NCBI GenBank assembly: GCA_021018815.1
Contig: JAITYX010000065.1
Span: 1,535,001-1,599,000 of the forward strand
DNA from: Talinum fruticosum
Lineage: Eukaryota; Streptophyta; Magnoliopsida; Caryophyllales; Talinaceae
Length of the DNA: 64,000 nucleotides
Reading direction: 5' to 3'
Part shown: piece by piece, positions 47,533-59,332 of the stretch
Layout of the letters: each line of letters opens with the position of its first letter
Position numbering within the stretch: the stretch's first letter is position 1
Notes under the pieces: model-generated
Told to the model about the DNA's origin: nothing
The model's database searches: none
The model's input: only the letters and a program-made list of their open reading frames with translations
Translations under genes and position numbers: made by a program

Positions 47533-50500
47533 AGGAGGCTCTTAACGTAGTCAATGGCACATTTTTTATTCAAGCTTACCTGGTTATTATGTTGTTTGAC
47601 TCTAGTGCCACACATTCTTTTATTTCCTCTAAACTAGTTGAAAAACTAAAACTAGAGTCATAACCTTTCTCGTCCTTATCGTCTCGTGGCCACCTTACAG
47701 GAGATTTTGTGATGTGTGATCAATTGTTTAAGAATTGCCCTATCCTAATAGCGAATTAGGAGTTCTTAGCAAACTTATACCAATATAACCTCACTAACTT
47801 AGATGTAATCTTGGGAATAGACTGGTTATCTAGGTATCAAGGTCAATTCGATTGCCTTAAGCGTAAAGTGACTCTGCTTGGACCAAAAGGGTGTAAACTA
47901 GTGCATAGAGGAACTGCTATTAAACATGGAGTACGATTGATCTCGACATTAGAGGCACATAAACTTTTGAATCAGGAATACAAAGGATATATATGTAATG
48001 TTGTAGATTTACATACAATCGAGCCTTCCGTATAATATTCTAGTCGTTTGCGAGTTTCCCAATATGTTCCCGGATGAGATTCTTGGCATGACACCACAAA
48101 GGGAGGTAGGTTTATGTATTGACTTGGTGCTCGGAGCAGCACCTATATCCAAATCCAAAAATCCAAGGTTGCCTACTACATGGCTCCGACATAACTCAAG
48201 GACTTTAAGACTCGGTTGGAGGAATTGTTGGGGATGGGATACATTAGGCCTAACACTTCACCTTGGGGAGCACCGAGTGTTATTTGTAAAGAAGAGGGAT
48301 GGAAGTTTAAGATTGTGCATTGACTATAGAGAGCTCAATAAGATCACTATAAAAGATCGATATTAAGGTCAAATCGATTGCCTTAAGAAGAAAGTGACTC
48401 TGCTTGGACTAAAAGGGTGTAGAGTGGTGCATAGAGGAACTGCTATTAAACATGGAGTACGATTGATCACGACATTAGAGGCACATAAACTTCTAAATTA
48501 GGAATGCGAAGGATTTATATGTAATGTGGTAGATTTACATACAATCGAGCCTTCCGAGGATAATATTCTAGTCGTTTGCGAGTTTCTCGATATGTTCCCG
48601 AGATGAAATTTTTAGTATGCCACCACAAAGGGAAGACGTTTTATGTATTGACTTGGTGCTCGGAGCAAGCACCTATATCCAAGGCTGCCTACCGCATGGC
48701 TCCGACATAACCGAAGGAGCTTAAGACTCGGTTGGGGGAATTGTTGGGGATGGGATCCATTAGGCCATGCATTTCTCCTTGGGGAGCACCAATGTTATTT
48801 GTAAAGAATAAGGATGGAATTTTAAGATTATGCATCGACTATAAAGAGCTCAATAAGATCGCTATAAAAGATCAATATCCTTTGCCCCGAATTGATGAGC
48901 TTTTTGACCAACTCCGGGAGCTAGCATCTTTTCTAAAATAGACCTTCGATCTAGATACCATCGACTCGTATTTAAGAGGGAGATGTACCCAAAACAACAT
49001 TCAGAACCCGACATAGACATTATGAATTTGTTGTGATGTCATTTGGTCTTACTAATGCTTCGACAACTTTAATGGACCTTATGAATCGTGTTTTCAAGGC
49101 TTACCTAGACCAATTTGTTGTGATTTTCATTGATGACATATTGGTATATTCAAAATCCTAAAAGATCATACTCAACATTTAAAAATTATTTTAGAAGTAT
49201 TGAGAAAGAATGAGTTACACGCCAAGCTCAAGAAGTGCAAATTTTGGATTAAAAAGTGGCTTTCTTAGGTCATGTGGTCTCTAAAGATGGACTGTCTTTC
49301 GATCCACAAAAGATAGAAGCAATAATGTTATGGCCTAAACCAAAGAACATAAGAGAAGTGAGGAACTTCTTAGAATTGTCATGATATTATTGGAAGTTTG
49401 TTCAAGACTTCTCTAAAATTGTTATGCCTCTCACAAACTTAATGAGGAAATCAGTTCATTATGAATGGATGAAAAAATGGGAGGAGGCTTTCAAGGAGCT
49501 AAAGAAGAGACTAATGATGGCCCCTATACTAGATTTACGAAAAGACAACAAAGGGTTCGTTGTATACAACGATGCATCCCGAAATGGTTTAGGGTGTGTA
49601 TTAATGCAAGAAGGTCGAGTCATAGCTTATGCCTCACTTCAATTGGAGCCACATGAGAAAAACTATCCAATACATGACTCGAACTCGTGACAATAGTCTT
49701 TGCTTTGAAGGTATAGTGGCATTACCTCTATGGTGTGCATATTGAAATATTCACTAATCATCAAAGACTCAAATACCTATTATTGCAAAAAGACATAAAT
49801 GTCATAAAAAGAAGATGGTTAGAGTTCCTTAAGAACTACAAAGTGAATTTTCAGTACCACCCAAGAAAGGAGAATGTGGTCCGTACGCCATACCCAACTG
49901 TCAATCAACTTCTTTCATTACCTTTAGAACTACATGAAGAGTTCAAGAAGTTGGAAATGAATGTGATAGTGAGGGACAAAAATTTCAATGCTATACGTTA
50001 TGGAAGTTTGACCCACCCTTACAGAGGGGATTCAAGAAGCTCAAAGTTGGGATCCTCATTTGAAGAGGAAAAACGCAGAGATCTCAATAGTGAAAGCACC
50101 TGGGTTCATATTTCATGAAGGTGGGACTGTGAGGTTTCAAAATTGTCCGTGTTCTAGCAATAGAAGAATTTAAAAAGAAAATTCTTGATGAAGGTCACAA
50201 TACTCCACATTCCGTGCACACTCGGTGGAAACAATTATATAAGGAACTCGAAGCGGATATTTTGGTGGAGTAACATGAAGCAAAAGGTAGTTGAATATGT
50301 TGCCAATTGTTAGACTTACCAATAGGTTAAACAGGAGCATTAACGCCCTGCAGGTCTTTTGCGACCGTTAGATATACCATGATGGAAATGGGATTCCATT
50401 TCCATGGATTTTAGTGGTAGGGCTACCAAAAACACAATAGGGAAATAATGCCATTTGGGTGATTGCACACTTAATAGCCATGAAGAATACTTGGACCTTA

Positions 50501-50872
50501 GACCAGCTCACCAATGCTTACTTATAAGATATTGTTAGACTACATGGAGTGCCTAGAATGATAATATCTAATCGTGATACTAGGTTCCAAGCAAGATATT
50601 GGCAGAAACTCAAAGAGGAATTTAGGACAAGGTTGAACTTCAGCTCGACCTTTCACCCGACATCGGATGGTCAAACAGAGCGAACAATTCAAACGATAGA
50701 AGACATGCTCCGAGCTTGTGTCTTGGAGTTCAAAAAGGATTGGGATGAACAACTAGCTCTAATTGAGTTTTCCTACAACAACAACTACTATGTCGGCATC
50801 GGAATGGCCCTCTATGGAGGCCTTGCATGGAAGAGGGTGTACACCACCTCTATGTTGCTAGAGAATGATGAT
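47533..50872 (+). pseudogene. Ty3 pol relic (PR-RT-RH-INT) between two LTRs
   Basis: Protease: MLFDSSATHSFISS, with the usual Gly of DSG replaced by Ser. [43 protein letters not shown] and an intact catalytic [12 protein letters not shown] near 49110-49155. RNase [21 protein letters not shown]. Integrase: [10 protein letters not shown] and STFHPTSDGQTERTIQ. The integrase ends abruptly at ALYGGLAWKR shortly before the LTR at 50873, so its C-terminus and the polypurine tract are lost. Gag and primer site are lost at the 5' side. A 526-bp segment is tandemly duplicated (47835-48886). Many frameshifts and stops. Motifs resemble chromovirus pol. Confidence 0.9.
47835..48886 (+). repeat. 526-bp tandem duplication inside pol
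   Basis: 47835-48360 and 48361-48886 are direct copies spanning the protease-RT linker and the first RT motifs, roughly 90% alike by eye. The first copy ends mid-motif at AAAGATCGATAT and runs straight into the second. Confidence 0.9.
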
Positions 50873-52207
50873 TGTTGAGTCCAAAAATATGATATTTTTA
50901 ATAGCTTTTTACATCTTATTTTTTCGTAATATTTATTAAATTAGCATTTTTAATTTAATTTGTTTTATTTTCGTAGAAGGTGTCGATAGATTTGAGAAAT
51001 AGTAAGAAGAGCTAAAAAAAGAAGACTTGGATCACCCGTTTGCAATCGGCCCATATCGAGCCCAAGATCCTTGGCTTTACTCCCGCTCACGTGCCCACTT
51101 CCCTCTCTCTCACCATCCCAAATGCATTTTATCTACTGCTTTCCTTTCATTGCCCCACGCCTCAAACCCTAGTGCTCCCCTCTCCCTCTTCCCGAAGCCC
51201 ATTCACCCTCATTCCTCAAACACTCTTTTCCCTTCATTTCTATTCTTCGATTCTTCCAAGCAAGAACCAAAAACCTATCCCCTTTCACACCTCTATCTCT
51301 CGTACTCTCCTCTACTGCCTTTGCACCTAAAGAAGCCTAGCCCTATTTGGACTCTCTCTCTCGTTCCTCTATTGCTATCCGAAAATCCAGCCATCTTTTT
51401 CACCCTCAAGCTCTCATTATGTCTCTCTCTTCTTCACTCTTAACTACTTCACAAGACCCACGTCACCGAGACCACATCTAACTCAACCTCTCTCTACTCA
51501 GCAGGTGAGGACTCTATCGACAAGCGAACCCATAAAAGGCTTAAAAAGGAGACGGCAAGCGGAGCAAAGGGAGGAGGATAAACGATGAGCACCGGTTCAA
51601 GGGCAAACCACAAATTTAGATTAAGTTTCCAGTTTTCTTCTTCTTTAAATTTCAGTTCTAGTCCTCTAATTTTAGTTTTTAGTTTTAAAAACTTCGGTTT
51701 TAGTTTTTAGTTTTTATTTTTAGAATTTAGTTTCGAGTAGTTGAATTTCTCTTGAAGGCTGAATTCGAATTGATGAGTTGATGTCGGTAATGAATTGTTG
51801 CGAATTTAGGATTTCGAATTTTTGGTTGCTGATTTATTCTTCCGGTTCGAGTTGGATTGGATTTGAATTTCTAGTATAACTCGTTAATTCCTACACTTTG
51901 ATTTTTGATTTTCAATTTTAGTTTCGATTAAATCTCTCTTAGCATAATTGAGTTGATGAGTTATTGATGATTTAATCTCAAATCTGTGTTAGTACAAATT
52001 ATTGAATGCTTGTTAGTTTCGATTCTGATTTGTTGGTGAGTTAGGATAATTTAGTATCATGTCATTTATTCATTATCTAATTCATGTTAGTCTAGTTTAG
52101 GTTAGTTTCACGTTTGAAGTGTTCGAGTCCTGTTAGCAATCTCGTTTCAATTTGGTTCCATCCCCGTGGTTCAACAAAACCCCGTACTCCCAATTTTCAC
52201 TTCAACA
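50873..52207 (+). repeat. Complete LTR of the TGTTGAG family
   Basis: 1335 bp with inverted ends TGTTGAG...TTCAACA. It starts immediately after truncated integrase and is followed by a primer site, so it acts as the 3' LTR of one unit and the 5' LTR of the next. Pyrimidine-rich 51080-51500; T/A-rich tail after. Confidence 0.9.
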
Positions 52208-52210
52208 AAA

Positions 52211-52228
52211 TGGCGCTGTTGTGGGGGA
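52211..52228 (+). promoter_or_regulatory. Primer-binding site, tRNA-Asp type
   Basis: TGGCGCTGTTGTGGGGGA, 3 nt after the LTR, is close to TGGCGCCGTTGCCGGGGA complementary to the tRNA-Asp 3' end. Confidence 0.75.
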
Positions 52229-53040
52229 TGGCGATAATTGGAACTAGATTGCAATGAGAGTTATTATGAAATTTCTGTTTAAGTCATAGTTTAGATTTCG
52301 GTTTCGTTTAAAGTTTCACATTTTAGTTTAAAGTCTTAATTTTTGTTTTAGTTTTGTTTAATTAGTGAGTTAGTGAGTTTCAGTTTTTATTTTGAGTTAG
52401 CTTGGTTTTCTGCTGCCCTGATCTTGTCTTAGCTTTTACTTTAATTAGTGTGTGTTGTCCACAATTCATGCCTGGAGTTAGTTTCAGCTTTTTTTGCTAC
52501 CCCGATCTTGTGTTAAGTTTCTGTTTAGGGTTAGTATTGGTACTTGCTGTTGTTGTCCAGTAAAACTCGAAAACTTGAAAAAAATTATTGTTGCTTGTTG
52601 TTCATTTAGTGTAGAAAACATAGGAGAAGAACTGTACAAAAATGTTATGTGCAAATTTTCTCGATGTTTGACTTTTGTTCATAATAGTCGATTTAGTTTT
52701 GGTTTTGTGTTTTGATAATTTTTGTATGTTTCTAGGGTCTGTTTAGAGTTTAGGGTTATTTTTGTGGAATTTCTTAGAAGTTTCAGAATTTTCTGCAATT
52801 TTCGAAGTGTTAGGTGTAGTTTTTATATTTTTAGCATTTTTCTGTTTTAATTTTCTTTAGTAATTAGGTTAGAGAAATTGAGAAAAATTTTCTCGTGTTT
52901 AATCCTTGGGTTTTTCCTGAATTTTTGTGTTCTATTTTTCTGATTTTAGTAGCTATTTATATTTGATTCGAGATATTTCCTAGACAGCTTCAGCTCACTG
53001 TCGCGTCACTAGCCAGCCTACGCTCGATCGGTTGGACGAG
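52229..53040 (+). other. 5' untranslated leader of a truncated Ty3 copy
   Basis: T-rich leader-type sequence with repeated TTTCTG/TTTTAGTTT words, like the leaders of large plant Ty3 elements. It has no gag and ends where another LTR begins. Confidence 0.6.
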
Positions 53041-54097
53041 TGAGGTATAAGTCCAAGTCCACGCTCAATAAGTCTAGTAAGGCCCAAAGCCCAATAGCTA
53101 GGGTTTTCATCTCAATTATGGTAAATTACTACCTTACCCCCATTAAATTCTTTTATAAATACTCACCAACCCCCACCATCACAACATATGCTCACAAGTT
53201 CACAACACAAATCCCAACACTTCCCTCTCTTGGAAAATCTCACAATTCCCAAAAAGCATTACTCCGGTAAGCAAATCCCAAATCCCAAGAATTCCCCTTC
53301 GCTCACATCAAGGAAGATTTTCCTTGATTCACTCTTTCATATCCACATACTAACATGAGCGTCGGAGGGGCGTTCCTAGGGGCCTCGCCTTTTGTAGGAT
53401 CCGTCACCGACACGTGAGGTCTAATCGACCGAGCCGCGCCCTTGTGACTGGAGTAGTAAATCCTCTCTCTCTACATCATCATCCACATCAGCACACCCGT
53501 TTCCCTCCGAAAACATTTTGGCTCCGTCTCGTGGGGAGAGAGGTAGCTTATGGTTGGTAGCGATGCCGATCACGATCAAGGATGACACGTGACGCAACCG
53601 ATCCACCAGTCCCTCATCCTCATCATTCTATGCCTACAGGGGGCTAATCTCCCCGTTTCCCTCACGTTGAGGATGTGGAGTCATCCCAGCGCTCCACAAG
53701 CAATCGCCAGCCTTAAGTCGAGGGTACGTCACTCTAGGGGCTCTTCAAAACTTGATTGAGACCCTAAAGACTACCATTGCATAATAAGTGCAGGAGCAAG
53801 TGCGAGCCACCATGGAGTAGCGCTTGCCCCTCCTCGCCTTTTCAATACACCCAATCTCCTGGGTATGGCGCAACCCCTAGGGAGGTCGACTGTTGGCCAC
53901 TTCTCGGGAGGGATACCCTTGCACGCAGCCCTAGCATATCCAACCGAGGCACCAACTACACTTGCTCCTAAGCAGCCAAGTGCCCCTCGACAAGGCGCCA
54001 TGAAGAAAGTGGTGACAGGGGGATTATCGAGGCAAAGAGAGCTCTTCATAGAGCTAATGAGAAGATTGCCACATCGCATGCAACCCGAGGGCACACT
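53041..54097 (+). mobile_element. Tat-type Ty3 fragment: LTR, primer site, gag start
   Basis: LTR about 53041-53515 (left end uncertain), with TATAAATACTC at 53155 and the AACATGAGCGTCGGAGGGG word typical of Tat-lineage R regions near 53355. The primer site is TGGCTCCGTCTCGTGGGGA (53519-53537), close to the TGGCGCCGTCTGTGGGGA site of this lineage. A gag-like N-terminus follows with stops (ALQNLIETLKTTIA near 53743-53785, PSAPRQG near 53980). It is cut at 54097 by the Ogre-like LTR. Confidence 0.7.
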
Positions 54098-55264
54098 TTG
54101 TATTCCGATCTCTTGGTCCCTTTTCAGCCTTTTCCTTCTCTACTTCGATCATACTCCCTACACTTGATCCCTAAACTCCATCATTCATCTACCTATACCA
54201 AGTACTCACAAAAAGACTTCCTTGATTCACCACCGTCACATCAAGAGATCCGGATCCGAGATCCGGATCAACAGGTGGGACAACCCGAGGGCACAGATTC
54301 AATCCTCACAATGGTTTATTTTATCTTATGCTTTCTTTATTACTTTTCGTATTGTGGGTAAACGATGTCTCGCTTTTAATTCCTCTTCCCGATGTAATCT
54401 TTTAGATTTCTCGCTTTCTTTTCCTTTTTCGCTTTTCTTTGGCTTTCGCTTTTCATTTCTTCTTTTACCGCTTTCTTTTATTATGTTTTGGTTGCTTTAA
54501 TTCTTTATCGCATGTTGTTCTTTGCTTGATTTTGTATATTATTTTAACTCGAGACACGAATTAGTAATGGTCATCTCGGATCGGCGGAACGGAAGAGTTT
54601 ATCCCTACGTTTCGTTCCCTTGCTCCCGATTCGATTCTCGGTTTAAAGACCGATGGAATCATTTTTAGCCTCTTTTAGTCTTAGTTTTCCCATACTAAGA
54701 TTGAGAGAGCATTTATTTTGTTTTTGTTAGTTTTTCTTTCCTAAAAACTTACCGGCGACTCCCTTTTATTTATTTCTTCTAAATTTGCATCTCGGCTATT
54801 TTTCGATCGCATGATAAGAGAACACGACACTGGTCCGCAAAGCCAAGGCGGAGGCCGAGGCCGATCTCCTCACTGCGGCCTCCGGCCGGTGCCGGCCACC
54901 ACCGGGTGCGGTCGCCACTTGCACCGAGTGGTCGGTAGGCGGGGCTTTGGTCCGGATTGGTGTTTTCCCTTTTAATCTGGCCCTAAAGCCTCAAAGTAGA
55001 TTTATGACCCTAATTTTATTTATCTTTCGGTTAAGAAATAATATCCCGTGACTTCGAAAATAATTATTAAAATAAAATAATTAATAAAATTACCATTCAA
55101 ACTTTGCTTAATCAGATTTAATAAAATTCAAAAATCTTAATAAAGGGTTCATCCACATATTCTAAAATCGACTTTATAAAACAATCTTCAAAATCAATTT
55201 TTAAAAAAGAGACCCGACACAAGTGGGAAAACTCGGTGGGCCTCGGTCGACCGTGCTTCCTATA
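54098..55264 (+). repeat. 5' LTR (truncated) of the Ogre-like element
   Basis: Matches 60195-61384 nearly throughout, from CTTTGTATTCCGATC to TTCCTATA. The block homologous to 59333-60194 is missing. It contains a duplicated GATCCGGATC palindrome (54247-54256, 54260-54269). Confidence 0.95.
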
Positions 55265-55265
55265 A

Positions 55266-55283
55266 TGGCGACTCCATTGGGGA
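55266..55283 (+). promoter_or_regulatory. Primer-binding site of the Ogre-like element
   Basis: TGGCGACTCCATTGGGGA directly follows the LTR. This type (TGGCGACTC...GGGGA) is used by Ogre elements and pairs with a tRNA-Arg end. Confidence 0.75.
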
Positions 55284-55839
55284 TAAATCATTTATTAAGA
55301 GGGCGAAACTTGAAAATTTGAGTAGTGTGTTTTAATAATGTGTTTATATTAGACATCCTGCATTTAGCAATCTTTCAGCTAGTTTAAATACTTGTTTTGA
55401 ACCACTAGGAAAACTTTATTTTACCCCCTGTTTACCTTATCCGGAGAGAGGCTCCCATTGGTTCATTTAGGTGGGCCCAACTAGGTTTGATTGCCCGAGG
55501 AAACGGTACCTCCTCCCTCGTAGCATGCACTCTTGGGTGGTTCACCGAGAGGCACCGAGAATTCTGGTTGGTATCCTTATCCGTGCAACCCATTGGGGAC
55601 CAAATTCTCGGATTACGTGTCACCATGTATCCAAACTCTTAAACTCTTTGACCATGGAACTTTTGACTATTAAGTGACCCCCTCCTCATTTGCATGCTTG
55701 GATGAGTGAGTGTGTTTTTAGATTTAATCTTCCACTTGTGAGCCTTTAGGGATGGGCGAGGAGCGCTGAATAATCCTTGCATGGGTGCAAAAATAAAAAT
55801 AAATAATAAAACTTTGAGTCGGTCCAATTATGTGCTTTT
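55284..55839 (+). other. 5' untranslated region of the Ogre-like element
   Basis: Leader between primer site and tandem repeats. No supported ORF. Confidence 0.6.
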
Positions 55840-56345
55840 TAGCCAAAAAGTCCAAAATTAAATTTCATGCCAATTAAGGTGAGTCCATATTTGCATTCTT
55901 CATTTTGCATTAGCCAAAATAAATTTCATCTCAAAATAGGTGAGTCCATATTTGCATTTCCTTTTTATATTTAGGCAAAGTCAAAATCATCTTAAAATAG
56001 GTGAGTCCATATTTGCATTCATTTTGCATTAGCCCAATTCAAATTTCATCTCGTAATAGGTGAGTCCAATCTTACATTTTATTTTGCATTAGCCCAATTT
56101 AAATTTCATCCCAATTAGGGTGAGTCCATCCATTTTATTTTCGCATTAGCCAAATTAAAAATCATCTCAATTAAGGTGAGTTCATTCATTTCATTTTCGC
56201 ATTAGCCAAAATTAAATTCATCTCTAATTAGGAGAGTGTTTCATTTGTATTAACCAAATAAAAATTCATCTCGGATAAGGTGAGTCTCGCTATGCATTTC
56301 GGTTCCGCACTAGCCAAATCATAGAATCATCTTAGATTAAGGCAT
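55840..56345 (+). repeat. ~60-bp tandem repeat, about 8 copies
   Basis: Unit marked by GGTGAGTCCATATTTGCATT, TTGCATTAGCC and AAATTTCATCTC. GAGTCC/GAGTT starts lie at 55881, 55942, 56002, 56062, 56122, 56178, 56234 and 56282, a period of 60 shrinking to 48-56 toward the right. Confidence 0.93.
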
Positions 56346-56419
56346 AACATCAATGCATACATTCCTTTCCATTTGTTTTGCATCCCTTTATGTGCATCCA
56401 AATAAAAGAGCATATCATT

Positions 56420-57545
56420 TTCTTTTCCCTAAGGATCGAGTCTTCATCGGGTCAAGCACATAAGCCCCATCTCCCCTACTTCTTCCACGAGCCAATCTTG
56501 AGCGTACTTTTTTGGGATACGGGATAGGAAATCCTATGCAAGTGGGGAACCCTAGCACGAAGCGTTTAGGAAGTAAGAAGTCTACTTTAACACCAGTATG
56601 GTCAACACCGATACGTACCGGACCAAGTACGTCACACATTAGCACATACCACACTAGTACGTCCCTCTTTACTAGTAACACCGGCTCGCCGCCCAAGGTC
56701 AAAACTCAATCCTTCTCCAAAAATGACCAACCAGCCGAGAGCAAACTCCCATCATGACCTTATTTAAGGAGTCTGTTGCAAAACTAGAGGCTAAGCTTGA
56801 TACTCAAGATAAGAAGATCGAGTCGATATCCGAATCCCTTAGTCTCATATGCAAAGAACTAGAGAGGACATCAAAGTTCAAAGGGAAAGAAAAAGAAGGA
56901 GAAGGATCCCACCTAGAACCTCAGCCCGACCTTAGTCTAATCCATGGGTAGATCGAATAAAGAAGGCATTGCGAGAGTCATTAATGTTTAATCATTACTA
57001 TCGGGCCCGAGGATTCACTTCAATCCCTAAAGGCAAGCCACCCCCTAAGTTTACCATGCCTAACATCAAGTTTCATATGACTGAGAACCCTCACCATCAC
57101 ATGAGAAACTTTGTGGGGGCAATGACTTTGAAGAATGTACGGAAGACACTTACCACATCATCTTCCCATGGACTTTCGATAATGTAATGAAGTGGTACAA
57201 TGCTATTGACCCACGCAAGGTAACCAACTGAACCGATCCGTGCAAAGAGTTTCTACATTAATACTCCTACAATACCGATCTACCAGTCACTCTTCGGGAT
57301 CTAGAGTTGATCAAGCAAGGAGACGATGAAGGCTTGACTTCCTTACTTGCTGGAGGGCGACAAGTAGCCTACATGACTCGATCAACCATATGAGAAGGAT
57401 CAGGATAGAATCATCATCAAGTACTTCCAATCTGCCTATCATCGGCACTGAAGTTCTTGCCCATCATGAACTTCAAAACACTCGGAGATGCTTGGCATGC
57501 TCATAGAACAGGAACATACATCTACCTAGAAGATCATCCAATGAG
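56420..57545 (+). pseudogene. gag-like ORF remnants of the Ogre-like element
   Basis: A Ser/Thr-rich segment (56512-56756) is followed by a coiled-coil-like segment with KLEAKLDTQDKKIESI (56754-56951). The gag core follows with stops and frame changes: PKFTMPNIKFHMTENPHHHM (57040-57100), YNTDLPVTLRDLELIKQGDD (57270-57330) and a later segment near 57450-57545. No zinc knuckle or protease follows. Confidence 0.75.
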
Positions 57546-58499
57546 CCCACTACTCATTAAGGATACCAATAAAGAGTGCATTTCCCTTTCATATTTGTTC
57601 TTTGTATTTCCTTTTCCTGTATTAAAAAAAAAAACAACTCAAATCCTTTCCTTTTGAACTACGAAGGCCCGATTTCCATTATCGCGGATACGTAGGAAGC
57701 CCACGAGGTCCGGCCCCAAACCTAATCTTGATCCCAGCTTCCATTTCCAATCTCCGAAATTCAAAGCCACTTTACCTTACTCAAAAAGAGTGGAAACCCA
57801 TCAGGAAAATGTATCGAATCATCGAAAGCATGCCAATCTGATTCAACACCAAACCGTTAGGAGCACGGTTCACCATCATCAGCAGTACATCGAAGTTCGA
57901 GAGGCCTACCTTTCTTTAGGCTTGACTTTAGGGAGTGGGGGCTAAAGTGCAATTTTTGTCTTTGTCTTTTTGAACTTTTTCCATCATATTAATGAAAGAA
58001 TGCATTTGTTCTTAGAATTGAGTCTTGTATTCATCTCCTTTGCATGAGTCAAACTCCTAAAAATACAAAAATTAATAACAAAACACCCTACAAGGAATTA
58101 TTCAAACAAGCAGCATCAAGCATCACGCAACATCAAGCATCGATCAAGCATCATGAAGATTACCAACACCACTATCTTCAAAGAGATTCCATTGAAGTTC
58201 ACTAACACTCCAACATTGAAGAAGAACTAGACACAAGCACCCAAGAAGAACGTGGGGCTCAAGATGGAAAGGATTATACAATCACAACAACTCCAAGAAT
58301 ATTTAGGAGGAGACACAAACCGTCTACCTTACAAAGGAGCTATTAGCACACAAACTAAAAGCTCAAATTTCGAATGAGGCACATCACCTCATGGAACATC
58401 ATATTTTCAAGCAAGAAAACTTCGAGTCATCCAACGACCAAGTCTAGGCAAGAATTTCTATATAAATATAAGCAGCCGTCCCTATTCCGACGAAAATTG
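57546..58499 (+). other. Untranslated internal region of the Ogre-like element
   Basis: No domain seen. Short runs of A (57626-57635) and simple His/Gln-coding words (58095-58160, CATCAAGCATC repeats). The pol region expected here is absent. Confidence 0.55.
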
Positions 58500-58850
58500 A
58501 TAGAAGTCGAGCTTCAAACCCTACAACGGTCAAGGTTCGGACATCCAGTCGAGTCTCGGATCTAGCGAGCAGTAAAGGTTTAGACAACCCCGTCGAGCTT
58601 TAGGCCTAACAGCGAGCCAAAGTTCAAACACATCCTAGTCGAGCTTCGGACCCAACAATGGTCAAGGTTCAAACACACTCCGGTCGAGCTTCGGACCCTA
58701 CAGCGGTCAAGGTTCAAACACCCCACCTAGACTTCAAGCCCAGCAGCGGTCAAAGTTCAAACATCCCTCCGTCGAGCTTCGGGCCCAACAACGGTCAAGG
58801 TTCGGATACCACACCAAGACTTCGGGGCCCTCATGGCCAAGCCAATGAAA
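58500..58850 (+). repeat. ~44-bp tandem repeat, 7 copies, in element 3' region
   Basis: Unit marked by GCGGTCAAGGTTCAAACA and CGAGCTTCGGACCC. Starts lie near 58528, 58570, 58613, 58658, 58703, 58747 and 58792. Degenerate copies continue to about 59200. Such arrays between pol and the 3' LTR are typical of the Tat/Ogre lineage. Confidence 0.92.
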
Positions 58851-59332
58851 CATGAGCTAATTATAAATTATATTCAGGTAACACTTGAAACTATTTCTAT
58901 TTGATTATTAGCTAACAAAATTGTTAATGCAGAAAATTTTTTTCAACCAAGCTTAAGACCAAAAGGACAAGTTTAAGCACACCAAGCTGAACTTCGGATC
59001 CAAGAAGCGGTCAAATTCGGGCACCCCAGCTGGACTTTAGATTTTACTACCCGAGTCCAATTCAAGCTCCCCGCCAAACTTTAGACTAAGAACACGGTCA
59101 AGTTTGAGCATACTAATATGAACTTTAGGTCTCTAAGCAGCCAAGTTCGAGAACCAACGAACCTGGATTTCAGACTCCGCCGACCAACTTTAGGCCCCTA
59201 TTAGAGTTCAAGTCGCAAGATACGTAATTTCGGATGTATTAATTCAGTCAGAGCAACATCGGTACCGGGTAAGTACCTTTTCGTGTTTACTTTGACCTTA
59301 GTCTTTCGGACTCGATCAAAGTGGGAGCCAAC
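58851..59332 (+). other. Degenerate repeat tail and polypurine tract
   Basis: Scattered relatives of the 44-bp unit (GAACTTCGGATCC, CCAAACTTTAGAC). Purine-rich AAAGTGGGAGC at 59319-59329 sits just before the 3' LTR. Confidence 0.65.

Noticed and set aside
58658..58855. 65-codon Ser/Gly/Pro-rich frame
   Set aside because: A translation of the 44-bp repeat. The frame changes from unit to unit.
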